Shown here: positions 52,321 to 61,035 of the stretch, one piece after another
How the letters are laid out: each line of letters starts with the position of its first letter
Position numbering within the stretch: the first letter of the stretch is position 1
Source of the DNA: an uncultured Treponema sp.
GTDB taxonomy: Bacteria > Spirochaetota > Spirochaetia > Treponematales > Treponemataceae
Direction: 5' to 3'
DNA: 64,000 bases
Assembly: GCA_947166355.1 (NCBI GenBank)
Contig: CAMVDX010000007.1
Span: 60,726-124,725, forward strand
Position numbers and translations under genes: made by a program
The notes under the pieces: model-generated
What the model was told of the DNA's origin: nothing
Databases searched by the model: none
What the model saw: the letters and a program-made list of their open reading frames with translations, nothing else

Positions 52321-52394
52321 ATGCTCACATCATTGGTAAAAGGCGGCTTTTCGGGAACTTCTTTTGTGTAGGAAAAATTATTGCCTCAATCGCA

Positions 52395-52449
52395 CAGGGG
52401 ACAAGCCCCTGCGCTCAATCGGCAAGGCGGCAACATCCGTGTTGCCGCC
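52395..52449. repeat. Two adjacent perfect hairpins
   Basis: CAGGGG-ACAAG-CCCCTG (52395-52411) and GGCGGCAACA-TCCG-TGTTGCCGCC (52426-52449). The second is a ten-pair stem with a tetraloop. No T run follows either. Confidence 0.7.
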
Positions 52450-52572
52450 TCTTACAGTGATACATTTATTCTCCACTCAGAAAACGCTCCTACAAATGTC
52501 GTTCTGGTCGCGCGTCCATGCGCTCCCGCCGCTCAGCATACCGATGAATCTTTCAACTCCAGAAGCAGACTT

Positions 52573-52850
52573 GCCAAAAGTTATGGCCGCTTCGCGCCCT
52601 TGAGTTTGAAGCAAGACTGCTTCTTCCGAGTTCCATCTTCCAAAATAAAACTCTCTCTTCCAGGTCCGCCTACGGCGGACAACGTGATGATCTTCCACCC
52701 GGAAGCTTCATCTTCCAGACTCCGCTCAGACAGCTTTCAAAAGTTTGCGCCTGCTACGCAGACGCTTGAGTTTGAAAAGCAGTCTTCGCTCCTGTAGTTG
52801 GTCGTGATTGTCGCCGCTGTCGCGGCAACGTGATGATTTTCAAAACTCGC
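52573..52850. repeat. Imperfect direct repeat, about 160-bp unit
   Basis: CTTGAGTTTGAA followed by AGCAGTCTTC or AAGACTGCTTC occurs near 52600 and 52766, and AACGTGATGATCTTC / AACGTGATGATTTTC near 52680 and 52831. Each is preceded by CAAAAGTT. Two or three diverged units of about 160 bases seem to lie in tandem. Confidence 0.5.
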
Positions 52851-52905
52851 GGGGGGGGAGCGCGCGCAGCGGTCTAAAAAGTTTCATTTTCTGACTTTAA
52901 ATCAA

Positions 52906-53172
52906 AGCAACGCATATACTCTTATATGCATTTTTTTCATTTACTCTTATATTACATATAAAAATAATTTTAATTTCTTAGGAACAAGCGTTGCTAAAGA
53001 AAAATTTAAAAGAGAAGCAATTCAAACACACTCTAAAATAAACAGATATAATTCAAACCTAATCAAATCTAGCAACGCTTTCGCAACGGATAGTCTTTTT
53101 ATACGTTGCAAACAACGCATATCTTTTCTTCTTGCTGCAAAGCTACGCTTCTTCTTTTTCTACCTGCAACGC
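52906..53172. repeat. GCAACGC iterons flanking an AT-rich stretch
   Basis: AGCAACGC at 52906 and 53071, its complement GCGTTGCT at 52988, CGCAACG at 53082, ACGTTGCA at 53103, CAACGCATAT at 52909 and again 53113, and GCAACGC at 53166. A strongly AT-rich stretch with ACTCTTATAT twice (52917 and 52943) lies between the first two. The combination resembles an iteron-type origin, which is an inference. Confidence 0.45.
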
Positions 53173-53205
53173 TTAGAAGCGTAGCGCAATTGGGGGCACG
53201 GGGGT

Positions 53206-53466
53206 TTGGAAAAGTACTGTAAAATCCGCAATAAAAAATTTTTAAAATCATCAATATCTGTTATACATTCGCACAAAAAGAGAAAAAAAAGCAGCACCAT
53301 CCGCATCCAGATACAGGACTACTCCGGTGAAGACAAAGTAAAAGTAGTTTTCGAAGCTGAAATCTCTCTTGTAAATTTCATTGTTGCTTTTGAAATGTAT
53401 TTTAATAAGGTAACAATAAAGCATTGTGAAATGCTGCAGGAAGTACAAAAGAGTTATAAAGAATAA
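53206..53466 (+). CDS. Small protein or gene remnant, unrecognised
   Basis: The frame of 86 codons shows coding-like sequence in its second half (E-D-K-V-K-V-V-F-E-A-E-I-S-L-V-N-F). Its first codon would be TTG with no sensible ribosome site, and its first 20 residues are Lys/Asn-rich as from AT-rich intergenic DNA. It may be the tail of a gene lost on the left. It ends four bases before the stop of the convergent DUF1835 gene. Confidence 0.35.
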   Translation: MEKYCKIRNKKFLKSSISVIHSHKKRKKSSTIRIQIQDYSGEDKVKVVFEAEISLVNFIVAFEMYFNKVTIKHCEMLQEVQKSYKE

Positions 53467-53470
53467 GATA

Positions 53471-54514
53471 TTACTTATCTTTGTTCATTATGTTTTCTAA
53501 TTCTTTTAATGTATCTTCCTCGTATAATTTTGTAAGATATTTAATTGGTAGTTCCATAATATATGCAGCTTGTTTCATAGAAAAATTTAATTTTTTATGC
53601 AAATTAAATGCCGCATCATCTTTAATCAAACTATCAGAAATAATTTTAAGGCATTTTTCTCTGAGTAAATAAAACTTTTGAAGTCCTTGTAATAATTCTA
53701 ATCTTTCTTTATTTTTGATTTCTCTGTCTTTTTCATTTTCTATATCTTCAACTTTTTTACAAATATCAGCTCCTGTTTTAGTTAAGCGACAGTTGCTTTC
53801 TTGATATGGGACAGTTTCAGGATTTTCTACATCAAATTCAATTAATGGTACAGATCTTTTTGAAAGTGATATTAAAATTGACAATGTAAAATCGAAATCG
53901 AGAGATATTTGTTTTAATATATTTCCCATTGCGAAACTAGTTTTTCTAAAATTTATATTATTTGCAAACAAAGCTAATCGTTCATAATAATTAAGACCAG
54001 TAATATCATCAGGGTATGAACTTTTTAAGAATTCCTTTGTAGAATCAATTTCCCTATAATTTGAATTTTCTTGTCGAAGAATATTCCATTCTGAAATTAT
54101 TTTATCTCTTTCTTGTTCTTTTAAAATAATTCTTTTATGTAATACTTCTTTTATTTCTGATGAACTTTTACCAGCCCATGTCATTAAAGGATAATCATCA
54201 ACTTCACTTAAATTCATTAAATATATATTACCTTTATAATTTGATAAAAGGTAACATGCGTAATAAAAACCAGATAACTCATTAGGAGAGTTGTTTGAAT
54301 ACCATATTCTAAATTCGTCTCCATTTTTAAGACATTCTTCAAAATCTGCTTTTTTTGTACGTTGTTTTGAATTATCCCAATGTTTATCAAGATCTTCTTC
54401 AGTTGCTATTGAGCCATAAAAAAAATTATCAGGAAATATAAGTATATCATTATAAGAGACACCTGCTTTTTCCATAGATGCACCAGTGGAATCACTAAAA
54501 ATTATTTCTTTCAT
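53471..54514 (-). CDS. DUF1835 domain protein
   Basis: This 347-residue protein has I-I-F-S-D-S-T-G-A-S at its N-terminus, D-I-L-I-F-P-D-N near residue 25 and E-F-R-I-W-Y-S-N-N-S-P-N-E-L near residue 72; these match the DUF1835 pattern. A helical C-terminal part follows with a clustered acidic/basic region (residues 240-270). The function of the family is unknown. The ATG has GGAGG nine bases upstream. Upstream, on the same strand, stands one copy of the TTGTCATA-type box shared with two other genes. It lies in the accessory part of the phage-like element. Confidence 0.65.
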   Translation of the reverse strand: MKEIIFSDSTGASMEKAGVSYNDILIFPDNFFYGSIATEEDLDKHWDNSKQRTKKADFEECLKNGDEFRIWYSNNSPNELSGFYYACYLLSNYKGNIYLMNLSEVDDYPLMTWAGKSSSEIKEVLHKRIILKEQERDKIISEWNILRQENSNYREIDSTKEFLKSSYPDDITGLNYYERLALFANNINFRKTSFAMGNILKQISLDFDFTLSILISLSKRSVPLIEFDVENPETVPYQESNCRLTKTGADICKKVEDIENEKDREIKNKERLELLQGLQKFYLLREKCLKIISDSLIKDDAAFNLHKKLNFSMKQAAYIMELPIKYLTKLYEEDTLKELENIMNKDK

Positions 54515-54560
54515 TTGCTTTTTCCTCCGTAATTTATGCGTTATTGTTTTATCTTGTACT

Positions 54561-54591
54561 GGAATAATAAAACATGAGCTATGACAACGAA
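54561..54591 (-). promoter_or_regulatory. Shared TTGTCATA box, copy 1
   Basis: On the minus strand this reads TTCGTTGTCATAGCTCATG then TTTTATTAT, matching the two plus-strand boxes at 54646 and 55807 with one base missing in the second half. It precedes the DUF1835 gene by about 50 bases. Confidence 0.5.
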
Positions 54592-54645
54592 AGTCACAGG
54601 TAACACAAATGTTTGCAAGTTTTAATTTATTTTTCAGTTTATGTC

Positions 54646-54683
54646 ATTCCTTGTCATATCTATCATATATAATATTACTATAT
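54646..54683 (+). promoter_or_regulatory. Shared TTGTCATA box, copy 2
   Basis: CATTCCTTGTCATATCTATC, then ATATATAATATT. It contains TATAAT at 54668. The gene at 54742 lies 60 bases downstream, with a second TATAAT at 54718. Confidence 0.6.
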
Positions 54684-54741
54684 TTAATAATTTCTTCTTA
54701 TTACAGAAAAATGATGCTATAATAAAAAAAAGGAGTTCAAC

Positions 54742-55395
54742 ATGAAAACTATGTATAACAATGAGGCTATTGAGGCTTACCTTCTGTTTGCAAAGCGAGT
54801 CATTAAAAAGGAAAATGTCGAAGAAACTGAAAAACAATATCAAAAATTTCTTAAATATTATAAAAGCTTTAAGGAGGATAATAAAATACTCTTTGATTAT
54901 GAAAGTTGTGATGATATTTCAAAATTTGGAATCATAAAAATACAAATTAATTATAATGAAATTGAACAAATTTTTGCATATATTCATTTTTGCTTAAATA
55001 TATTTTTGGGATTTAACTCTGAATTACTTTTTCCAGAAGATGAAGATATCTTACCACTTTCATTTACTGATTTTACTTTAAACGATATTGACAAACTTGA
55101 AGAGACTCTTCCATTGTTTTGGTATTTGTCAAATAAAAAAGAAATTAATATAGTCGAAGATATTTGGAGTCAAGAAGCACTCTCTTCCGATGATGAAAAT
55201 AAAATTTTAAATGGAACTTGGTTACATAAAGCTCTGGAACTTAATAAAGAAGTATTTGCTAAAAATGGATGTTTGTATGATGAGAATGAATTATCAGAAG
55301 ATGAGTTAGAAGCAATAAAAAATGAGCAATATGAAAGTTTCTCTTTAAAAGTTGGTGACATTATTGCAGAAATCTATAATTCTCTGGATTTGTAA
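54742..55395 (+). CDS. Unrecognised acidic protein of the accessory island
   Basis: This 217-residue protein is acidic, Asn/Asp/Glu-rich and mostly helical, with no signal peptide; one region (A-Y-I-H-F-C-L-N-I-F-L-G-F) is hydrophobic but short. I do not recognise a family. The ATG follows AAAGGAG by six bases. It is preceded by the shared regulatory box. AT content is higher than that of the host genes, in keeping with acquired DNA. It may belong with the neighbouring DUF1835 gene or with the WYL operon. Confidence 0.55.
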   Translation: MKTMYNNEAIEAYLLFAKRVIKKENVEETEKQYQKFLKYYKSFKEDNKILFDYESCDDISKFGIIKIQINYNEIEQIFAYIHFCLNIFLGFNSELLFPEDEDILPLSFTDFTLNDIDKLEETLPLFWYLSNKKEINIVEDIWSQEALSSDDENKILNGTWLHKALELNKEVFAKNGCLYDENELSEDELEAIKNEQYESFSLKVGDIIAEIYNSLDL

Positions 55396-55410
55396 ATTTC
55401 TGCAATGAAA

Positions 55411-55701
55411 TTAAATTTTTACAGGTTTATATATCGAAATATTTTCCTCAAGTTGTTCTCGTTTTGCAGCATCTGTATCTGGTAGTTGATATCTAGGATC
55501 ATTTTCTTTAATGACTTCAATTTGTGGTTTTAAATTTCCCATTGTTTCACCATAAATTATATCTTTATCAGGCCTTTCTTTTTCGAATTCTTGTATTGCT
55601 TTAAATTCAGCCTCTATTCTTGTATTGGCATCAAAAATTGTCATTATTTTAATAATTTGTTCTCCAGAATTAAGAGTTAAACACATATGAATTTCAAACA
55701 T
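55411..55701 (-). CDS. Small unrecognised protein
   Basis: From ATG at 55701 (GGAGA upstream; an earlier ATG at 55713 overlaps the ribosome site) the product has 96 residues. It opens with M-F-E-I-H-M-C-L-T-L-N-S-G, a beta hairpin, then the helix E-A-E-F-K-A-I-Q-E-F-E-K-E. It has a Pro-rich C-terminus. Divergent from the WYL operon; between them lie 210 bases carrying copy 3 of the shared box. Confidence 0.45.
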   Translation of the reverse strand: MFEIHMCLTLNSGEQIIKIMTIFDANTRIEAEFKAIQEFEKERPDKDIIYGETMGNLKPQIEVIKENDPRYQLPDTDAAKREQLEENISIYKPVKI

Positions 55702-55806
55702 AGTTATCTCCAATTAGAAAGAATATTCACAATTATATATGCTTTTTTTGTACAATTGGCAAGATTTTTCTAAAAAATAAAAAAATAAAAAAAATATTGA
55801 TAGTCA

Positions 55807-55844
55807 TGCCATTCCTTGTCATAACTATCATGTATAATATAACC
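55807..55844 (+). promoter_or_regulatory. Shared TTGTCATA box, copy 3
   Basis: GCCATTCCTTGTCATAACTA, then TCATGTATAATATAACC; 28 of the central positions equal copy 2. It lies about 70 bases before the WYL operon. Between box and gene is a second element, TTTTCGCCA-TTTT-TGGCAAAA, and another TATAAT (55889). Confidence 0.6.
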
Positions 55845-55914
55845 GTAAAACGAGCTTCATTTTTCGCCATTTTTGGCAAAATGTATGTTATAATAATTTT
55901 TATGGAAAAATAAA

Positions 55915-57117
55915 ATGAACAGATTTGATAAATTGAGACAAGAAAAAAATGATTATGAAAAAACTTATCGAAACGATATTCAATCTGTAGTTGATGAATG
56001 TAAACGAACTGCTTATGTTGCTAACCATGTTTCTGAAATAATTACAGATATTGATAAAGAGTTTGAAAAAGCAACAAAACTCACTAAGATTGATATAGCA
56101 TTTTTATTTTTTTCTGTTGGTTTGCAGTGCTGCAGACAATATCTACTTACAGATTTCAAAGAACGTTTGGGAGACCAGGAAGCCGCAGATAATACTCTCG
56201 GTAAAGATAAAGTTGATCCACATGATTTAAATGCCCGTAAAGAAGCTGGTTATGAGGAACGTCATCATAAATTATATAATCCAACACTAGAAGAAATTAT
56301 TCTTCATCCTGTACCGTTTGATACTACAAAAGGTAGTAAACAATTTGGAAATACAAATCCATTTCCAAAAACTGGAAAATTAGGTCACAGAGCTGGTGCC
56401 ATTGGGCATGATCCTGTATTAGGTTGGATTTTTGGTACAGCAAATATTGCAACAAGTACACTTACTGGTTGGAATATGCAATCTTTTCATATTTCATCAA
56501 AAACTGGTATAGGTGGTGGTGATTTTCTAAAATCTCATGCTGATACAAAAAAAGTATTATCTTATACTTATGAAAAATTATTAAATGAAGGGATTGATGG
56601 AAAACTGATTGTAGGTACTTCACTTGTAAAAGAAGCTGTTCATCTTGCATCAGATTTAAATACAAAAAACAGTTTACCTTTCCCTATTATTTCAACTTAT
56701 GATCCAAAAATTGCCTCTGCTTTAGCTGATTACGGTATTGATATGGCAAATATTGTAAATGTAGGAAAACAAATTGCTGTTTCCTCTGCAATAAATTTAA
56801 TCATTTCAATGATTCACCGTATGTTATATAACGAACAAAAAGATGGTGATATAAAGCTTTATGAAGTTCGAACACGAAAAATTATTGATTATTCAAATAT
56901 AATCGCTTCTACAAGTAATATTCTTGTAGTTGCAATAGGTACGAGTATTGGAGCCGGAACTGATAATCCTGATTTAATAAAAAAATCTCTGCAAAAATTA
57001 GATATAGGCGGATTCATTGTTTCATTACACAGACTTATAAAGGATGGTTCTTTTATAAAACAGATAAAAGAGGAATTCTTAGCTAATCGTTGGTATGACA
57101 TTGTAATTAACGCTTAA
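55915..57117 (+). CDS. Unrecognised protein, first gene of the WYL operon
   Basis: I do not recognise this 400-residue protein. It starts with a charged helical region (residues 1-55), then a hydrophobic piece around residues 58-80 (I-A-F-L-F-F-S-V-G-L-Q-C-C). A Gly/His-rich central part follows (P-F-P-K-T-G-K-L-G-H-R-A-G-A-I-G-H-D-P near residues 150-170 and G-W-I-F-G-T-A-N-I-A-T-S), and then long amphipathic helices with two or three hydrophobic stretches (residues 285-295, 320-345). The paired His residues and Gly turns could form a metal or nucleotide site, but nothing in the sequence proves it. The gene starts an operon with 18 bases to the next gene. Confidence 0.6.
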   Translation: MNRFDKLRQEKNDYEKTYRNDIQSVVDECKRTAYVANHVSEIITDIDKEFEKATKLTKIDIAFLFFSVGLQCCRQYLLTDFKERLGDQEAADNTLGKDKVDPHDLNARKEAGYEERHHKLYNPTLEEIILHPVPFDTTKGSKQFGNTNPFPKTGKLGHRAGAIGHDPVLGWIFGTANIATSTLTGWNMQSFHISSKTGIGGGDFLKSHADTKKVLSYTYEKLLNEGIDGKLIVGTSLVKEAVHLASDLNTKNSLPFPIISTYDPKIASALADYGIDMANIVNVGKQIAVSSAINLIISMIHRMLYNEQKDGDIKLYEVRTRKIIDYSNIIASTSNILVVAIGTSIGAGTDNPDLIKKSLQKLDIGGFIVSLHRLIKDGSFIKQIKEEFLANRWYDIVINA

Positions 57118-57134
57118 ATATTTTGGAGGCATTT

Positions 57135-58535
57135 ATGTTTGGAAAAAATAAAGTAAAAGAATTTGAAAAAGGTATTGAAGCTGGTGCAAAACCCTTCGGT
57201 GAAAAATTAGAAAACATTGGAAATAAAATAGAAGAATCTTCAGAAAAACTTTTAAATAATGTTTCTGGCACAGTTGATACTCTTATAGATATAGGCGAAG
57301 AACATGATGTCAGAATTGAAGACTTGGAAAATGCTCAAAAATATCAATTAAAAACATTTGAATCAATAGATACTCTTTCAGGTAATGAAAAGAAATTATT
57401 TTCTGGTCTTATTTTCACTTTTGCTTCACAGCTGCAGAAAAAAACAAGTTCAGATAGTTCTGAACTTCAAAAAGATTATATTAATGCACTTTATATTAAA
57501 TTAGGTGTTTCTACTCCACAACAGGATATACCATTAGAATCAGTTGCAAATATTCAAGATTCATCAAAACAATTATTTTTATTATCTTTGTTGTTCGAAT
57601 ATGCTTTCTTAGAAAATAACGCGTTTGACTTTTTTGAAAACTATGGTGAACTCTTCGACAGTTTCCGTTTCAATAAAAACGATATTTCAAATATTCAAGC
57701 AGCAATAGAAGCTGAAATAAAAATTCGTGGTGTCAAAGGTTTAGTAAAAAAATATGAAAAACCAATTGTAATTCCAGAAACAGAAAGTCAATCTGATGAA
57801 GTTCCTTCTAATTCGAGTATTACTGATTATTTAATTGAAGAAACAAAGAATTATTTTCAGAATAAAATTCTTACACCTCGTTTATCAGCAGGCAAGGCAT
57901 TATTTGATTTAGGAATAAAAAAGTTAAAAATAGCTAATAATCTCTTTAAGCCAATCGTTGATGAAAAGAATTCATGGATTTATAAATGTACTGAAGGTTT
58001 TGAAAATGGTGATATGATTGCATATCTTGGTGCTGGCATTGAAGATCCAAAAAATTGTACTACTGTTTTATGGTTTCTTTACAATGATGAAGAATTAAAA
58101 AATAATCAGTTATTTTTATCTTCTGTTGTGCAATCTGGTTCACCAGTTGGTAGTGTTTTAATTAATAATTCACTTTACCCTTTAATGTCTGTAGGTAATT
58201 CCAAAATAGCAGCGGCTTTACTTTCTGTTAGTGAATCACAGGATAAATCAAGTAAGTTCGATAATTTCTGTTTGGAAGTATCAGCATTATGTGAAAAAGA
58301 ATTAGATGTTTTAAATTATATTGAAGGTTCAATAAAGTCTTTTTACGATAAATTTCAGAATGATAAACAATTATCTGAAGATGATATGCTAATAGTTTCA
58401 GGCATTGGTTCTTGGTTTAAAAAAATAGTCAAACTTCCTCTTTTAAGTTTTACAGGTACAATTATAGATGATGCAGAAAAAGAGCTTTATGAAACAAAAG
58501 AACTTATTGCAGATTTATTAAATTCTGAAGAATAA
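57135..58535 (+). CDS. Unrecognised protein, second gene of the WYL operon
   Basis: From ATG at 57135 (GGAGG six bases before; an in-frame TTG at 57123 overlaps that site) the product has 466 residues. The first 80 residues are amphipathic coiled-coil-like helix (K-V-K-E-F-E-K-G-I-E-A-G-A-K). The region about 100-190 is helical with D-S-S-K-Q-L-F-L-L-S-L-L-F-E-Y-A-F-L-E-N, faintly like TerB-type helical domains. A second half (residues 250-460) holds W-I-Y-K-C-T-E-G-F-E-N-G-D-M-I-A-Y-L-G-A-G. No membrane helix. It probably functions with the protein encoded just upstream. Confidence 0.6.
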   Translation: MFGKNKVKEFEKGIEAGAKPFGEKLENIGNKIEESSEKLLNNVSGTVDTLIDIGEEHDVRIEDLENAQKYQLKTFESIDTLSGNEKKLFSGLIFTFASQLQKKTSSDSSELQKDYINALYIKLGVSTPQQDIPLESVANIQDSSKQLFLLSLLFEYAFLENNAFDFFENYGELFDSFRFNKNDISNIQAAIEAEIKIRGVKGLVKKYEKPIVIPETESQSDEVPSNSSITDYLIEETKNYFQNKILTPRLSAGKALFDLGIKKLKIANNLFKPIVDEKNSWIYKCTEGFENGDMIAYLGAGIEDPKNCTTVLWFLYNDEELKNNQLFLSSVVQSGSPVGSVLINNSLYPLMSVGNSKIAAALLSVSESQDKSSKFDNFCLEVSALCEKELDVLNYIEGSIKSFYDKFQNDKQLSEDDMLIVSGIGSWFKKIVKLPLLSFTGTIIDDAEKELYETKELIADLLNSEE

Positions 58536-58554
58536 TTATTAATCAGGAATATAT

Positions 58555-59538
58555 ATGTCAGAAAAACGAATAGCGTACAATTCACAAAGACGACTTGCAA
58601 TAATCGACCAGTATATCTCAGAGGGTAACTATCCTACAGCATCCTTTCTTGCAAAAAAACTTGAATGTTCCGTCCGTACAGTTCAACGCGATATAAATGA
58701 AATGATTCTGTTTTACCATGCCCCTATTGAAGCTCGTCAGGGGAACGGCGGTTATTATTATTCAGATCCAACATATTTTCTAAAAAGCGTTATGCTTAGC
58801 GAAGGTGAATTATTTTCAATCGCACTTTTTGACCAGCTTTTAAAACAATATGAAAACACACCCCTAGAAGAAAATCTCCGTCATACTTTTGAAAAGATTA
58901 CCGCTGGGCTTCCAAACAGCATAACAGTTGATTCTTCATTCTTAAAATCAAACATTACATATATACCTGATTTACTTCCAGAAATAAATGCAAAAGTTTT
59001 TGAAACCGTTTTTTCTGCATTACAAAATCATAAAACTCTTTCTTTTGATTACAGACCATTACAAAAAAGCAGTTTTATGGAACGTAAACTAGACCCTTAT
59101 CACGCAGTCTGCCAAAAAGGTAACTGGTACATTTTAGGCTTTTGCCATGACAAGAATGAAGTCCGTGTTTTCAATATGTCACGAATCAAAAATGCAGAAG
59201 AAACAAATGAACGTTTCAAAGTTCCAGACGATTTTAAACCGGAAGATTATTTTGATAAAGAGCTCGGCATCTGGCTTAGTTCAAAAGAAAAATATAAAGT
59301 GAAACTTTTAATAGATAAAGAAATTGGTACTTTCGCTCTTGAACGGAAACTCCACTCAGACCAGAAAATCACAGAAAAACCAGATGGCAGCATTTTAGTA
59401 GAATTTGAAACAACACAACTTCCAGAAATTAAACGCTGGGTATTAGGACAAGGCAAAACTGTAAAAGTTCTTAATCCGCCTGAACTTGTAAAAGACATTC
59501 TTTCAGAAATTGATTCAGTTAAGACATTATATAAATAA
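58555..59538 (+). CDS. WYL-domain transcriptional regulator
   Basis: This 327-residue protein has an N-terminal DeoR-like winged helix-turn-helix (R-L-A-I-I-D-Q-Y-I-S-E-G, L-A-K-K-L-E-C-S-V-R-T-V-Q-R-D-I at residues 16-48) and a WYL domain around residues 150-230 with D-P-Y-H-A-V-C-Q-K-G-N-W-Y-I-L-G-F, ending in the WCX-type extension. WYL regulators bind nucleic-acid-like ligands and often control phage-defence operons in mobile elements. ATG follows AGGA closely. Third gene of the operon; it may recognise the shared TTGTCATA boxes. Confidence 0.88.
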   Translation: MSEKRIAYNSQRRLAIIDQYISEGNYPTASFLAKKLECSVRTVQRDINEMILFYHAPIEARQGNGGYYYSDPTYFLKSVMLSEGELFSIALFDQLLKQYENTPLEENLRHTFEKITAGLPNSITVDSSFLKSNITYIPDLLPEINAKVFETVFSALQNHKTLSFDYRPLQKSSFMERKLDPYHAVCQKGNWYILGFCHDKNEVRVFNMSRIKNAEETNERFKVPDDFKPEDYFDKELGIWLSSKEKYKVKLLIDKEIGTFALERKLHSDQKITEKPDGSILVEFETTQLPEIKRWVLGQGKTVKVLNPPELVKDILSEIDSVKTLYK

Positions 59539-59610
59539 AGCATGTAAAAAAAGCTTCCAAATGTCCAACACTCACGCCCTTTGCTATCGGGGAGAGTCTC
59601 TCGCTCTAAG

Positions 59611-61035
59611 CTATCTCCAATCCAGCTTCACCGCCAGCCCACACCAAAGCCGCTGTCCATTTGTAATAACACGCTTAAATCCTTTCTCACTCATTCTCAT
59701 ACCAAGCCACTTCTGGCTCATCACACGCTCATTGTTTTTACTGCACCATTTGATATAAGTCTGATAAAGAAGATTTGTAGGGAGTCGCCACTGTAAAGAC
59801 GCATCCAGCTCCAGGCAGTCAGTCACGAAAGTTCCAACGCTATCCATATCCATTCTGTACTCTTCGTTTGCTTCTCTTACCGCAGCTGGTTCTTCAAGTC
59901 CTTCCTTCTTCCACATCGCATAGCCTTTCAAAAGCCAGTTCAAGATTCCGGAGTTTTCTGCTATCAGTTTTTCAGTGAGGTTCTTATCTCTCTGCTCAGG
60001 AGGAATAGTCACAGTAAAAGGAATCATTTTAATTCGTCTCCAGATACCGTTATCAGCTCCCCGGATTTTTGGTTTATGGTTTGTTGCCATAAAAATCTTA
60101 AAGGTTGGCTTAAAAGAAAAATATTCGCCATACAAGAACCTGGCAGTAAGTGCATCTTCGCCGGTTACCATTTTTATAAGACTTTCACTAATCTGGCGGC
60201 CCTGTTCAATTTCACTTGTGGTGACAAGTCTCATTCCTTTAAGGCGTGCAATATCATTACTCTGTTCAGAGTTCTTTTTCATAAAGGTTTCAATTCCTGT
60301 GCTCAAAGCATAATCTCCAAAGAGTTCAAGCATAACATTTAAGAAAGTTGATTTTCCATTAGCACCAGTTCCCCAGAGAATAAAAAGACACTGTTCGCTT
60401 ACATCGCCGCTTAATGCATACCCCATAGCTTTTTGAATAAAGCGGATAAGCTGCAAATCTTTATTGAAAATCTGCATTAAAAAAAGATTCCATGTCGGAC
60501 AATCTGCATCCTTTTCATAAATAAAGCGGCTTTTCTTTGTAATAAGATGTTTTGTATTCGGCTCTTTCGCTTTTCCGGTTTTCAGATTCAGCGTAAGCCC
60601 CTCAACATTAAAAAGATAGATATCAGTATCAAGCTCTTTTTCAATCACCTTAATAGATGGCTGCATTTTCAAAAGACCAACAATTGCCTGAATACGGCGG
60701 AAGCTTTCACTCTTAATAAGGTGCTTTTCAAAATCAGCCTTCAATATGCGGTCATTTATAAAACGCATAATTCTGTACATCTGATGAATAAAAATCGGAA
60801 TACGCTCCTGCACAAAACCACGTGCATCAATCTCCCAGTTAGTTCCGTTCCACACAAGAAACTTATCCCAGGTAATACAGTAGCGGATAGTGTCCTCATA
60901 AGCCCTCAAAAAATAAAGCGTATTGGTAAGGTCGGTAAACTGCATTTCACCGCTTACGTATTTATTCGCCTTCATTTCAAGACCGATTTCTTCGAGGACC
61001 GCTTTTTCATTTTTTGAAAAATCTATTTCACTCAT
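59611..61035 (-). CDS. Phage/plasmid primase-helicase (P4/D5 type)
   Basis: This 474-residue protein has the superfamily-3 helicase core: Walker A G-T-G-A-N-G-K-S-T near residue 214, then Walker B V-T-T-S-E-I-E and the arginine finger region D-N-G-I-W-R-R-I. A D5-N-like region precedes it. The full primase catalytic part of P4 alpha is missing, so this is the helicase portion used for replication of phages and satellites. It overlaps the next upstream gene by eight bases. Its position at the end of a leftward operon with virion genes upstream is unusual. Confidence 0.88.
   Translation of the reverse strand: MSEIDFSKNEKAVLEEIGLEMKANKYVSGEMQFTDLTNTLYFLRAYEDTIRYCITWDKFLVWNGTNWEIDARGFVQERIPIFIHQMYRIMRFINDRILKADFEKHLIKSESFRRIQAIVGLLKMQPSIKVIEKELDTDIYLFNVEGLTLNLKTGKAKEPNTKHLITKKSRFIYEKDADCPTWNLFLMQIFNKDLQLIRFIQKAMGYALSGDVSEQCLFILWGTGANGKSTFLNVMLELFGDYALSTGIETFMKKNSEQSNDIARLKGMRLVTTSEIEQGRQISESLIKMVTGEDALTARFLYGEYFSFKPTFKIFMATNHKPKIRGADNGIWRRIKMIPFTVTIPPEQRDKNLTEKLIAENSGILNWLLKGYAMWKKEGLEEPAAVREANEEYRMDMDSVGTFVTDCLELDASLQWRLPTNLLYQTYIKWCSKNNERVMSQKWLGMRMSEKGFKRVITNGQRLWCGLAVKLDWR

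Larger units (their letters stand above)
51753..53205. other. Palindrome-rich non-coding region of the integrated element
   Basis: About 1.45 kb without a credible gene. The 51.8-52.1 kb part has the imperfect long inverted pair GCAAACAGAGTGT ... ACACACTGTTTGC and short palindromes such as ACCGTACTTCGTACCGT. Then come a long inverted repeat (52161-52320), two hairpins (52395-52411, 52426-52449), an imperfect direct repeat (52573-52850) and an AT-rich stretch with GCAACGC motifs (52906-53172), each listed separately. GC content is visibly higher up to 52.85 kb and then drops sharply. Confidence 0.6.

Noticed and set aside
52364..52797. Plus-strand open frames of 79 and 138 codons
   Set aside because: They are low-complexity translations of hairpins and direct repeats, without ribosome sites or domain-like sequence.
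51780..53200. Integron attC cassette array next to an integrase
   Set aside because: The paired GTTRRRY/RYYYAAC core sites are not found in the palindromes, and the integrase lacks the integron-specific domain.
51780..53200. Group II intron
   Set aside because: Much secondary structure is present, but no reverse transcriptase gene and no GTGYG-type boundary was seen.
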